From: Stenopsyche tienmushanensis
Lineage: Eukaryota > Arthropoda > Insecta > Trichoptera > Stenopsychidae
Direction: 5' to 3'
Length of the DNA stretch: 64,000 nucleotides
NCBI GenBank assembly: GCA_008973525.1
Contig: WACJ01000061.1
Span: 558,001-622,000, forward strand
Shown here one piece after another: positions 24,381 through 35,030 of this stretch. The notes beneath the pieces are model-generated. The model saw only the letters and a program-made list of their open reading frames with translations. It made no database searches and had not been told where the DNA came from. Numbering within the stretch: the stretch's first letter is position 1; every line of letters begins with the position of its first letter. Position numbers and translations under genes: made by a program.

Positions 24381-27300
24381 CTGTAAAATAATATTTAGCC
24401 AAATATTATATTTAGGCAACAAATTACAGATCATTGAATATGGCTTTTTTTAAACCACATATATACGGAAATAATTAAAAATATACCGTATTCCCGGGTG
24501 TCACGAGCTTTGAGATTCTCTCAACCATGAGATCATGGAAGTGTGGGTGGAATCTGTACACTGACCCATCAATGCCGACGGTCACATGAGGAACGTCCAT
24601 TTTATTTATAAGAGTAGCAATTCCAGACGATACTAGATGTGCCGCACGTCTAGAAATACACTCGCAGAGGAATCTGACATTAGCGCAGTCCAGATCCGAA
24701 GCATGAGAAATGCCTAAAAACCACAAACGTTTTTATTGCATTATATTCTTCATTTTTTAAATATTTTATTAGCTCCTATTAAATAGTGTATTCACCCAGC
24801 TCATCCAAAACATCTCTGCAGTTTGTGAAATCTCCTATCTTATCGGATTCAATTTCAGAAACATATTTCGTGTAAAAACTTCCTTTTCTGAATAGGAGAT
24901 CGGATCCAATTCCTCCGAAGAGAAGTCCCGCCTTTGTAAATCTAACGATAGCTAATCTAACCAGTTCTCCCATGTACATTCCAGATATCATCTTTTCTTG
25001 ACTGAAATAAAAATAGTAAAGATTAATATATTTCTTCGTTTATGTTTGGATGAAAAATAAATACTATTCTCTTAATTTTATTACGTACATTTGTTTTCCT
25101 GGGTTGATCGAAGAACTATCCACTTCTCTGTCGTATTCCGTCCTGACGAAATCTAGCGCACCGTCGTCTCCGAAAGCACCCCATTCAGTATTGATGAGCA
25201 CATGTTGCTTTGACATATCTCCATCGAATAATTCAGCATTTTCTACTTTCTCCACATAGCATGCATTGCTTCCGGTACCTATTAAATGCCATAAATTAGT
25301 ATATAAAATTGGGTCTGATTTATGCGGATCGTTTTTATGCAAATTTGAAGTTATGCGATTTTCAAAAATAATGGAACCCATTCATCATTTTTCTATAGAG
25401 GGCAAAGCTCTTTTTATGCGCATAAAAAAACTAATACTAAAACATGTTACAGCCGTTATAATGTGAGGGTGTATGTGTGGTGATGGGCGAACGGAATTGT
25501 TTTTAAATCTGGGAAAGCTTAAGAATTGCATTTGTATGATTGTAGAATAGAATAGATTGATAAAGCAATTCTAAGATAAATATTAGAGTGGTCATTATTT
25601 TTGTGGACTTTTAAAAAATTGGGCGATCATTATGTCGTATGATTTTCTGTCCTAAAAAAATGTATTCATTTTTTTATTTTTTGAAAAAAAAAACGAATTT
25701 AGAGGTCGTTAACATAAATCAAGGCCACTTAACTATTAATCTGATTTATTGATTCTGGTATGTTTATTTTTCTATTTTGAAGTGGAATAGCATGCAGAAA
25801 GACTCACTACTTCACTACAGTCAACCCTCCTCCCCTTCCCCCTTTCTTAATTATTTCCTGCGGGTAGGTATTGAGATTGAGTTTTGCCCTGCTCCTCACT
25901 TCAAATTCAATCATTAGCTAGTGCTAAATGGATGGCTAAAGCTATGTGTTACTTGTGTAAATTTAAACATCAGTTAAGGTCCAACGGCAGGGAGCACTCC
26001 GAGTCATCGCAGCATACAGAACAGTATATGAAGAAGCGGTGCTCGTGATCGCTGAATCTCTAAGCAAAGAAGAGTGCCTTGGACTTTGAAGATCCCAAAA
26101 ACTACAACGAGCATGACGAGAAAAAGAAGGAAGCCTGGCAGTAGAGATGGGATCAGTCCAGTAGTCCAGTAAAGGAAGATGGACCTACCGACTCATCCCG
26201 GTCGTAAACCGTAATATATATAAAATACTGGTTATTCAGCACCAAGAAACGACTTACAATCAGTTTAGCTTTGGCCTTCCTAGTATGTGTTGAAAGTTAG
26301 AAGTCAAAATATAATATTATTTGAAAGGAAAACAGGATACCACAGACCGATGAAGTAAACCACATAACAGATTCTTCCACGAAAATCAACACATCAAGAG
26401 TCAATCAAATTTTAGTGAAGATGCAAGTGCCAGCAAAAAAAGCTAAAACGCTTGGAACAGAACCTAAATCATATTCTTTTTCATTGCACCCCCGACCTTC
26501 AAAAATAAATTCTTCCAATATATATAAGATTTGACGAAAGATGAATTACTGAAGAGGTGTTTAAGTGGTCATACGCAGAATGCAAACGAAAGTTTCAACT
26601 CAACCGTTTGACGATTGGCTCCAAAACATCTACATTCTGGCTTAAAAGTAATTGTAGTTGCAGCATTTTCAACCGTTGCCTTCACACTTTTCAGCACTTT
26701 TAATGATAATGAACGAGCTAAAAGTAGTTTTTGGCTCGCAGAGCTTTAATTATGCACGACAAATGGATGAGCAGCGCGTCAACTGACAGAATAGACGCAA
26801 CCCAGCGGAGACCAAAGAAGCTCGGAAAGAGGAGATGCAAGCTCAAAATTATGCATATAAGGAAGACGAAGGGTTACTATATGATGCTGAAATAGTTGAA
26901 CAGCTGCTACGTAATTTATATCATTTATTACTGCTTCAAATTTATCGTTTTTGGCCATTTTATTTTCAAACGTGTTTTTCTCGAATCAACTTTTTTTCAA
27001 CTGGCGGGAACTCTAACTCAAAAAGTTGTAAACCAATTATTTAAAATATTATTTTAATTAAAAAAATACCCTACCCTAATAATAATTGTGTAATATTGTG
27101 TTTTTACTTCTATTAATATTTTTATGCAATTTTTGTTATATTCTATCACGTTGATTTGAAGTTATGCAGTTTTTAAAAATAATGGAACCTATCCCTCAAT
27201 TTTCTATGCAGTTCAAGTCTTTTTTTATGCAATTTTTTTTTTATATGTGACTCCCCGCGCAATTACTTTGAAAGATGTAAATCATTTAAATAATGGATTA

Positions 27301-28232
27301 CATACCAACAATTAAGCCAATTCGGCAATTGTGGTTTTTCCAAGCGCATGACATCAGAGTTCCAGTTGTATCATTCAAAATTGCACACACATCAATTTGG
27401 ACATCCTGTAAAAAACAAAAAAAAAGTTGAACAAGACATAAAAATACATCGTATTTGTTTTTTTAATACCGATTAAATAACGTACGTTTCGTCGAGCGAT
27501 GGCGTCTTTGAGCAATTGAACGACGTCTTCTCCGACGACGCCGGAACATTTGAAACCCTTTGTCCATCGTTCGAGCAAACCTTTAGTGAGACCCAATTGT
27601 TTCAGTGGAAAACTGAACGTAAATCCTAACGGGAGGCGTTCTTTATATACATCGTTTTCCTGCAATGACGAATCCAATTAATACTGATTTCGAGCGAAAT
27701 ATAAAAATTACATTTTGTATATTGACCTTCATGAAGTTTGATAAGCACTCGGCAATATGATCAAATAGAGCCGTCCCGGTACCGACCATGATACTCTGCG
27801 GTATGGCGTAAATCTTTGACTGCATATCAAAATGATTTTCCGCCAATTTAATAATGAGGACTCGGAAATTGGTGCCGCCGAGATCCAGAGCCAAAAATTT
27901 ACCCCGTTCTGCAATTGATAATCAATGCTAATTAATAATCATTTAAAATTGATGATCGTACATTCGTCGAGGAATATATATAAATGATGGAACCTTTGCC
28001 GTTGGGCAGATCTTGAACGTAAGTCACGAAACACTTGACGATTGAAGAGTCGTGTGATTTCTTTTGTAGGCCCCTGTTCAAATTGTCCAGCAACCGGTCC
28101 ATGATGTCCCGGTTTTGCTTCTCCGTAATTATTAGCTCGTCGCATTGTTGACGGATCTGAAAATAAAAAATAACCATATATAATTGATATTACGATAGTC
28201 AATATTCATTATTTACTCACTTTTTTCGACAT
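24303..28232 (-). CDS. Hex: Hexokinase
   Basis: Nine exons on the minus strand: 28232-28221, 28156-27994, 27908-27727, 27659-27486, 27405-27306, 25278-25089, 25001-24796, 24713-24487 and 24380-24303. The sum is 1332 nt, giving 443 aa plus stop, as for the single-lobe 50-kDa insect hexokinases. It phosphorylates glucose with ATP at the start of glycolysis, in the cytosol. Visible motifs: phosphate-1 LDLGGTNFR (about 66-74), the sugar-binding [10 protein letters not shown] (about 128-137), catalytic Asp189 in [49 protein letters not shown], the adenosine motif [12 protein letters not shown], and [11 protein letters not shown] near the C-terminus. All introns are GT-AG and the phases close. No damage is seen. 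Intron 5 (25279-27305) is packed with transposon relics; the other introns are under 200 bp. The 12-nt first coding exon (MSKK) suggests a promoter close upstream and leaves room for alternative first exons. Confidence 0.97.
24487..24713 (-). CDS. Hex: Hexokinase exon 8
   Basis: 227 nt. It carries [15 protein letters not shown] and the adenosine motif [14 protein letters not shown], and ends at donor GTATAT. Confidence 0.95.
24796..25001 (-). CDS. Hex: Hexokinase exon 7
   Basis: 206 nt, starting with the split Ile codon followed by [16 protein letters not shown] and ending inside DELG at donor GTGAAT. Reading on past that donor hits a stop 4 codons later, which supports the splice. Confidence 0.95.
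25089..25278 (-). CDS. Hex: Hexokinase exon 6
   Basis: 190 nt between acceptor AATAG and donor GTACGT. It encodes [20 protein letters not shown] and [15 protein letters not shown]. Confidence 0.95.
25970..26275 (+). mobile_element. R1/jockey-like non-LTR retrotransposon 3' ORF2 fragment
   Basis: The sequence reads [20 protein letters not shown] and, after breaks, [11 protein letters not shown]. This is the post-RT region of R1-clade ORF2 (ALRVxxAYRTVSxxAxxVIAG ... GRWTHRLIP). It corresponds to the part at 4159-4224 in the LBR intron copy. Confidence 0.8.
26275..27050 (+). mobile_element. Mutator-like transposase-related repeat, copy 2
   Basis: [17 protein letters not shown] (about 26551-26601), LAPKHLHSG type residues with frame breaks, then [19 protein letters not shown], the [20 protein letters not shown] stretch and [14 protein letters not shown] (about 26704-26910). 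It preserves the C-terminal EDEGLLY tail best of the three copies. The left part (26275-26500) matches 59170-59360 reversed. Confidence 0.75.
27306..27405 (-). CDS. Hex: Hexokinase exon 5 (catalytic Asp)
   Basis: 100 nt between TTTTTTACAG and GTATGT. It encodes [20 protein letters not shown] and then [13 protein letters not shown]. The Asp of NDTTGT is the catalytic base in the family. Confidence 0.96.
27486..27659 (-). CDS. Hex: Hexokinase exon 4
   Basis: 174 nt, phase 0 at both ends. It encodes [37 protein letters not shown] and [10 protein letters not shown]. Confidence 0.96.
27727..27908 (-). CDS. Hex: Hexokinase exon 3 (phosphate-binding)
   Basis: 182 nt from TTGCAG to donor GTCAAT. 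It encodes [20 protein letters not shown] and ends AECLSNFMK. Confidence 0.96.
27994..28156 (-). CDS. Hex: Hexokinase exon 2
   Basis: 163 nt after TTTTCAG. It encodes [19 protein letters not shown] and [15 protein letters not shown], and ends at donor GTTCCA in a split Glu codon. Confidence 0.93.
28221..28232 (-). CDS. Hex: Hexokinase exon 1 (12 nt)
   Basis: It encodes only MSKK and is followed by a strong donor GTGAGT. Phase 0 fits exon 2 exactly. It is a minimal first exon; other upstream first exons may exist. Confidence 0.8.
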
Positions 28233-30360
28233 TATTATGGAAAGGCGTTAATTGCTTGTATTTCAATTTATTAATACCATTAATTTTAATTCAGATGTTT
28301 TTTATTTTTTTTAAATAATAAACAAATGAATCGAAATTATTTATTTAAATTATTATCATATATTATTATGACACTATCTATTCAAATACAATGAAAAATG
28401 ATTTTGATGACCATGAGATTATGTTTGCATTGAATTGATGCATATTTTAAAAGTGCAGTTTTTGAGTGCTAAATATAAATGCATCTTTGTTTTATGAACA
28501 CCTACAAAATATCGGTTGACAATAAATTAATTATAGTTAATATCAGATTAAACAAATGAGGGTCCTCCAAATCGTATATTAATGCATATTAACCCTTCGA
28601 TCGCCGGAGCGCGAAGTATAGAAAACGCGAGGTTTCCATCCGAAGGTCGTTCGAGTCGCCCACGACGACCTTGAGATTTTGTATTTTTTTAATTGGCGCT
28701 TGCATATGAATTTATCCGAAGGAATCGTAGTTGCGTTGAAGCATTTAAAGTGTTATTTTTTTATTAACGTCAAGACATGGGGCTTTCCGAAAGTCCTTTG
28801 TGCAACCTTGGCGGTCGCGCATCGATCTGATGCATTTTCTTCATACGTCAAAGCGCGAAATTTAAAGCCATAGACAATACGCATTAAAATCCGTCCATAG
28901 ACAACGCCTCGCGCCGGAAGATCGATCTGTTCTGTTTGACATTTTAAAAATTATTTCTCTATGGAGGTTGTGTTGCTTTTTGACCTTTGGGCAGCAAGTC
29001 TTCGATGGAGAATTTTGATATAGGAAAAAAATTAAATAATGTTTTTTAAATTTAATATGCATGAACAATAAGAAGCATAAAGTCCGCATGGAGTTTTTTA
29101 TCGTTTGTAAAAAAGTCGGATTTAACAGACAAAAGATCGAATCGTTCATCGACGCTTCAAAAGGGATCCGATGAATATTTTCGACCCCTCGAGGTCGCGT
29201 CCTCCGGGAAGGTCGCGTCAAAACCCCCGATGGGGGCGGTTTAAGTTCAAAATTATAACTCTCGAATTAAAGCACGGCGCGGGGTAAAAAATCAACAGAC
29301 TGACAGTCGACGAAGAATACAATTTGAATATGATGGATGAACAACCCCGACGCGGCGGATGCTGTAGACTCGGCGTTTCATCGAAATTTTGGCGCCGCGC
29401 GGAAACTTTCTTCGACGGCTGACGAAACTTCGCCAAGGTCATTGCGGTCGTTGATATTTTTGTTTGAACGCTGAAAGACCGCGACGTCGACTCACCGTTT
29501 GTGGAGGAGTGAGAATGTAGCCCATCGTGGAGGTCGGAGTGGATCGAAACGATTTCGGAATGCGACGACGGGCGAGTGGACCGACTGCGACGAGTGTCAG
29601 AACGCAACTGTTCGCTGTGCGCTCGAAACCTCGGCTTTGCACTCACACACACACACATGCGCCGTGTACGCATAAGCGGCGACAGTGCAATGCACGTGTG
29701 TGAACACATTTCAAATGCTACTTTTTGTTCGCGCCTATTGCCAGCCCTGAAGCGACTCTGAAACTCCTTTTTTGGCCTTAACCGCTTATTTTTTTACCTT
29801 ATAAAAAAGTCGATATTTTAACAATTTTTATTAGAATATAAAAATATAATCGACAACCTTTGAGGAAGTTAAATTTGCATAACGCGCTTTTCCAGTTCTT
29901 TCAGCATTTTCAATTGATAAACAACAACAAAAAATGCACAAAATTGTGAAAGTCACTGAACGCGCTATTATCATGACTCATGACAAAATATATGAAAAGT
30001 ATCTTATCGCAGGGCGCTTGCTCGGCTGTTTTGCATTATTATAGCGAATCGATAAAAAATGATGCGATGCTTTTAATTTCATAGAACGACGTGAAAAAAT
30101 GTATCGTTGCGGTTATGGTTTTAAAGGAATGTGCGACGTGGGTAAGGTTGGGTGATGGTATGGGTAAAGTCGACGAGCCCCTCCAGCGAGAGACGCCATT
30201 GGTCGAGTGGCAGGCGCGTCGAGCCGAGCCGCTCGTCGCGACCATTCACAATACACCCGCACCCACATTTGCAAACAATTCATTTCCAATCTAATACACC
30301 ATACAAATTATTATAACATATAAAAATATGTATAAAATCGCAATTTAAACGTAAACTAAT
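28233..30360. promoter_or_regulatory. GC-richer upstream region of hexokinase, promoter candidate
   Basis: From about 28590 to 29760 the GC and CpG content rises sharply (many CGCG, GCGCC and TCGACG words) against an AT-rich background, then falls again. It lies upstream of the minus-strand hexokinase and may hold its promoter or alternative 5' exons. Long open frames on both strands at 29218-29709 reflect composition; none has a recognisable domain. A piggyBac-like terminus TTAACCCTTCGATCGCCGG starts at 28589. A short CA repeat lies at about 29645-29656. Confidence 0.4.
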
Positions 30361-30560
30361 TTAACACTTTATGGTCCGGGGTATCCCGCTTTAGTTTGGC
30401 AAAAATGCATACTTATCACATAAAATCGATATAATTCTCAAATCAGCTATTAGATTGAAACGAAACTTCACCAATACCTTCAATAGAGTTCACCGCATCG
30501 ATATATATATAAACATAACAGTGATTTTAAACATGTGGCGCGTATAACAGCGCGATAAAC
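30361..30560 (+). repeat. TTAA-flanked piggyBac-like repeat terminus, family copy
   Basis: It begins TTAACACTTTATGGTCCGG. The same terminus appears at 60672 (TTAACACTTAACGGTCCGG) and, without the TTAA, near 36058 (AACACTTTATGGTCC). The following about 120 bp (30428-30550) resembles 37210-37320. The TTAA start suggests a piggyBac-type target site. Confidence 0.55.
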
Positions 30561-30944
30561 TGCAAAAAATTATACTTGTTTGGATCGTAAAATAAATATT
30601 CAAATTAACATCTAAACCAAGTATGAAGCCAATGCCTATTTTTAAAACATTGTTTATAACATTATACTATACAAATTTATATAAAAGCTATTTAAGCTTA
30701 GGCAATAGAGATTAACTAAGCCATTATTATCATAAAATTGTAGTATAAAGTCTCAGCGATTTTGCTTTGATTTTTTATAACAATTTCAAATCAGTTTCTG
30801 CCAAGAAAAACTATTCATAAGTTTAAAAAAATCATAAAATAACAATTTATTAACGATGCAATTGATACATTTGTTTAAAAAAAATCACGTTTTTATAGTG
30901 TAATTTATCTGATATCTTATGAATGCTTATGATTAATAACTTAT

Positions 30945-31174
30945 GAGCGGATTCCACGAGCGTGGGTTTTTGTGTCACAATATTACTTTTGTCAGCTACT
31001 TCGTCATCTGTTACTCTTTCAAAGCTTTCCTATAGAATGATTTTAATAACAAAGACATTATTTAGTGTTGGAAAGATGTCTCACAATTGATGGCTTAAAA
31101 ATGTGATCACTTCACTGCAGTAATGGGTATGCTAGTAAACCATGCATGCGAAACCACGCTCGTGAAATCCGCCC
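30945..31174. mobile_element. palindromic MITE with about 21-bp terminal inverted repeats
   Basis: The left arm 30945-30965 starts GAGCGGATTCCACGAGCGTG. The right arm 31154-31174 reads CCACGCTCGTGAAATCCGCC and then C, the reverse complement with two changes. The length is 230 bp with no ORF. Both flanks are AT-rich. Confidence 0.85.
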
Positions 31175-32291
31175 ATTATTTCGACTGTTAATTCTGTAAT
31201 GTATTCGCCTCTTCAAGATATTTCTTTTAATTCCACTTTGATTCTAATTGTTGATATTAAAACCGATTCAAATTCAATAAATTCGGACACAACACTGTGT
31301 CTTACCTCTTTAACCCCTAAAGGAGTACTGTCCCAGGACCTGAGACTCCCCCTCCACTATTCAGAAAGAGCACTCCTGTATATTGAGCTCGGAGACAGAC
31401 AGAGACAGAGAGAGAACGTAGCGCAGTTCAGGAGACAGAGATGGAGAGCTTATTTAGAGCGTTAGCCCAAATTTAAAATTTGTTTACTTGAAATTATCGA
31501 ATATTTTGTGCTATCGACAGTGTTTAATTATTTAATTGCTTGCAGTTCATCGCTGCTTGTTGAATGAGTCTTTGTTCGATTATAATTTCCTTCTAAAGCA
31601 GGAGCAAATGAATCGATTTATTGTATATTGTTTATGTAAAAAAAATGACGTGGTCCTATGTGCTATCAACAGCGCTTATTTACAATCGACTCTGCCTCGA
31701 ATTGAAGATTGTTTTGCGCTGATAGGAGCTGATAGAAAGTAATCGGTGTAAAGCGATTAAGGCATCAACGACTTCATCGATTTTAAATTTGCTCACTCCT
31801 CAAAAGGTCAATAACATCCCTTACAAAATCATCGTCAGGAGGACATTACACCTACTCTCTGACATTCCTTATAAGAAATTTAAATCAATGGCAAGTTCGT
31901 ACGACATTGAATTTACATCGTTTTTAACACGCGTAAATGCGGGCAGTGATGTAAACGTGTTCATTTTCCACGTTTCGCGATTGTGCATTACAGCCGATGA
32001 AACATTTTAACAGATTTAAATACGCTGTAATTTAAATATTTAAATGTGTCACATATCATTACACACTTTCGGCATCCTGGTGGCTAAACACGATAATCGA
32101 CTTATCGTCATTAGAGCTTTCGTAATAAGATCACACTTGTGCGATACTCAATTTATCAGCATTGACAGGATGTCATATAATATCAATCCAGCAGGACACG
32201 AGCAACTGCTTGCAAATATTTTATTTAAACTTCCACAGCCCGTTTTATGATTTATACGAACGAGTATGGATAGAACATGCGCTATGTAAAT
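31175..32291. other. gene-free stretch with several medium open frames
   Basis: Plus-strand frames at 31536-31742, 31789-32010 and 32044-32250 lie in tandem just before a cysteine-rich ORF, and have less AT-biased codons than usual here. I recognise no domain in them. A GA/CAGA-rich simple repeat lies at about 31390-31415. Confidence 0.35.
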
Positions 32292-32453
32292 ATGTCACAT
32301 ACGCATTCTTGCCTTAGGAATGACGTCAGAGTATATAAATGCGGTTACGGCATATATTGTGGTAAATGCGAGTGTATTATAAAGGCTAAAGTTTTACATA
32401 GCTATGAACCAAAATGTTGCCATTATTGTAATCAATTTATTTTTATCGGCTAA
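32292..32453 (+). CDS. hypothetical 53-aa cysteine-rich protein, possible zinc ribbon
   Basis: The ORF runs ATG to TAA with 53 codons, starting MSHTHSCLRNDVRVYKCGYG. Eight cysteines and three histidines are packed into it. The arrangement YCGKCEC then 15 residues then CCHYC gives two CxxC pairs about 17 residues apart, as in zinc ribbons or knuckles. It ends NQFIFIG. I do not recognise the family. A TGACGTCA (32321-32328) and TATATAAA (32332-32339) fall inside the ORF, so the region could instead be a promoter for something downstream. The cysteine pattern is unlikely by chance in 53 codons but not decisive. Expression is unknown. Confidence 0.35.
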   Translation: MSHTHSCLRNDVRVYKCGYGIYCGKCECIIKAKVLHSYEPKCCHYCNQFIFIG

Positions 32454-32863
32454 AATTTCAGTCGGTTTGCAATAAATATGTGAGACGAATGCAAATTAAT
32501 TAAATGCCAACAGGAAATACTCTTTTCCTCTTGCAGATTTGATCGTTTTGTTTTATATAATTTAAAAAGTCGCATGTCTGAATCGATTTTTTCGTGCTGT
32601 TATCACTTAAATATGCACGCGCTCCATTTACCTGAATAATTTTGCATAGCTGGCAACACCGCACGAAACGTCAGTTTCCTCGAAAAATTGTATGCGCGGA
32701 ATGCTTGCGTATCTTACGATGAAAGATCGAAACTTCTCAGCGTATCGTAGGAATTTAAAAGGCGTTTTATTTAGTGTCGATTGCGCAAATTGTGCAACAA
32801 TGCATATATTTCATTTGTACGAGTAATACTTGGAAACGCGTTTTTAAAATGATTGATTGAAGA

Positions 32864-33178
32864 ACGATGAAAGCTATTAAATCGAGGCATTCCCGCCGAA
32901 ATCTGGACGCTTGAAAACAGTGGCATAACTACTAATTGACGAGCTCAGGCGACGCCTAGGGGCAGTAACTGTATAATATTTGTATACATATATACAGTAC
33001 ATAAATGTTTTTCAAATTGTTATATTAACCTTTCCCTACCGGTAATGTATTTACTACACCTCGACTCTAATAATGGAAATATCGATATGAAATATAGTAG
33101 ATACGGAGTTCGGAATTTTTATATTCCTCCGTAATTTAATTACGAATCGCATCAAAGTATTATAGTATATAAGTATTC
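32864..33178 (+). repeat. three-copy MITE-like repeat, copy 2
   Basis: About 85-90% like 7960-8268 by eye, including the shared right end TATAGTATATAAGTATTC. The left GGAATCC end is missing, so this copy is truncated on the left. Confidence 0.85.
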
Positions 33179-33990
33179 ATCTGCAGCGACGCAAATAAAT
33201 AATTTGTCGGGAAATCGGGAATTTTGCGAGTTTTAGTCCTTCTCTGTCTCGTTTTTATTCTGTCATTATTTCTGCTTAGGCGTTTATAAGTTCACTTCAA
33301 CCGCGCGAGACTTACGCATTTTATTTGCGTTCATTGGCAAATCATGTTTTTTTTTAAATATCAACGCTGATATTAAAATAGCACAATACTAATACTTTTC
33401 GTGGACCTCGGAGATTAGGCGACATAAATCGTACGCGATAATGCTGTAATAGTTGCTCCGTTGGTCGTATGCAAAATAGCCAATGATGTAATAAAAACCA
33501 GAACGGCGACCAGCGCAACGTACTGGTAATAAATAGTGATTAATTACGAGATTTTTTTTCATAATTTAATTTTTTTCACAAAGACAAATGCCATGCCCAA
33601 ATACCATTCGTATCGATGTGAAATAGAAAGGAAAATTTGATGCTCAACTTGGTTTTCGGTCAAGGTCGTTCCGATCGAAATTGTATTTAAAATAAAAACT
33701 ATTTTGTGTGTCTTATCGTTCCCGAAAAGTCGATTTATTAATAGGATCTCAATTTATAACACTTGATCTGGCGATCTCCACAAATTAAGTAGTAATCAAA
33801 GCAAATCTCAATAAATCTCCGTCAAAAATCATCATCGAGGGCAATAGTACGGAGCGCTCCGTGCTCCCAAGTAAACGCCAGGTGCAATTTCTACGGCTGA
33901 ACAACGCGGCAATTGGCAACTGCCGCAGCAATGAAAACGACGCTCGACTTGAGAAATGGACCGAGTGTTAAAGTGATCATTTTTATTTAT
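33179..33990. other. gene-free stretch
   Basis: No recognised coding sequence or repeat. CpG content is slightly higher at 33290-33540. Confidence 0.45.
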
Positions 33991-33994
33991 TTCA

Positions 33995-34310
33995 ATCATA
34001 TTTAAAAACCGCATAACTTCAAATAAATGTGATAGAATGTGCCGGAAATCGCATAAAAAAGATTTATAAAAAAATAATATAAATAAAAACACAATACAAT
34101 TTCGTCATCCTTCGTGTTGAAATCGTCTTTTTTAAAATGTTATCGGCAATTAAAATTTGCGGCGATTTAACCATTATTTTTTTACGCAGTTCGCGATATG
34201 GAGACATCCGATTCTTAAGCCCGATTATTGATTTTCCGATGGCGATTTCATTTTTCTTGATTGTTCCAACGGTCGATTCTCTCAGGTTGAGATGTAGGAT
34301 TTCGTCCATT
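33995..34310 (-). mobile_element. internally deleted Tigger/pogo-like element: transposase N-terminus joined to 3' end
   Basis: On the minus strand (34309-34110) the frame reads MDEILHLNLRESTVGTIKKN and continues KIMVKSPQILIADNIL. The LxLxESTVxTIKKN helix is that of CENP-B/Tigger-type transposase DNA-binding domains. It then runs directly into a terminal sequence with TTTTTTATGCGATTTC and TTTGAAGTTATGCGGTTTTT (34066-33995). The copy at 42.73-43.23 kb has the same N-terminus-to-end junction, so this is a family of deletion derivatives. Confidence 0.7.
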
Positions 34311-34423
34311 CATCAAGTTATGAAAAGGCTTGGCGCTAGCGTACTAAAAGTCTTTGAAGCGCAAAAAGTTGTAATTTTGATTAAAAAAAATATGTATTTT
34401 TATTATGTCATCAACATTATTGT

Positions 34424-34570
34424 GCAGCCACAAACAGTCCACTGCAGAACTATGGGCCTCTTCAATATCCATTCACAGGAAGGGGTTACATCCATCTCGT
34501 CTGTATCATACATTCACCTCATCATTTTCGGACCTTCTGCGATCCGATTGCGAATGAACCCGCGTAATCC
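34424..34570 (-). mobile_element. LINE 3' end fragment, copy 2
   Basis: Near-identical to 18392-18480 (GCAGCCACAAACAGTCCACT). It extends further left on the minus strand as typical end-of-ORF2 sequence. Confidence 0.6.
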
Positions 34571-34940
34571 CATCTTGAAGCGCACGAGCAGGAAGGACAG
34601 CAGATCAAGAATCTATAGCTCGGGGATCTCGTTCTTATTATTTTTACCTAATTATTTTAATATATCTTATCATATCAACAAGTCATTGACATTGCATAAA
34701 ATTGAAAATGCAATTTAAAATATGCAGCAAAATGTTTATCGATAATAGGGGGAAAAAAACCCAATCGCTTGGAAAAACCAATATAAATAAAACAACTTGA
34801 GGTTATCAAAAGTTATCGTATTAATGTCATAATTAATAAAATAAATTATTTTCGAATTCATAAACCAATTATAACTTTAGTGATCCATCTTATGTTTGAC
34901 CTTTTTATTTCATTTTTGATTTAATTTAAACCTGTTTTCT

Positions 34941-35030
34941 ATTTGATCTTTTATACTAAAGTATTATATTTGATCCTTTATACTAAAGTATAACGTTTGA
35001 TCCTTTATACTAAAGTATAAAGGATCAAAT
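34941..35030. repeat. three tandem copies of a ~27-bp unit ending in a perfect hairpin
   Basis: The unit TTTGATCCTTTATACTAAAG with a TATA tail recurs at about 34942, 34969 and 34996. The last copy runs into its own reverse complement: the arms 34996-35010 and 35015-35029 are 15 bp and perfect, with loop TAAA. Confidence 0.92.

Larger units (their letters stand above)
25310..27260. mobile_element. Tigger-like transposon ends bracketing nested relics in hexokinase intron 5
   Basis: A roughly 80-bp sequence starting GAAGTTATGCG and running through AAAAATAATGGAACC to a TTTTTATGCG block occurs at about 25343-25430 and again in the same orientation at 27165-27250. Related copies lie at 42729-42815, 43120-43225, 33995-34066 (minus) and in the pair at 60.77/63.69 kb. 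Repeated TTATGCG motifs are typical of Tigger/pogo-type element ends. Between the two copies sit an R1-like fragment and a Mutator-like copy. The block covers nearly the whole 2-kb intron. Confidence 0.6.

Noticed and set aside
29218..29709. 163-codon minus-strand frame upstream of hexokinase
   Set aside because: GC-rich composition keeps several frames open. The product is Ser/Arg-rich without a known domain, and no homology is evident.
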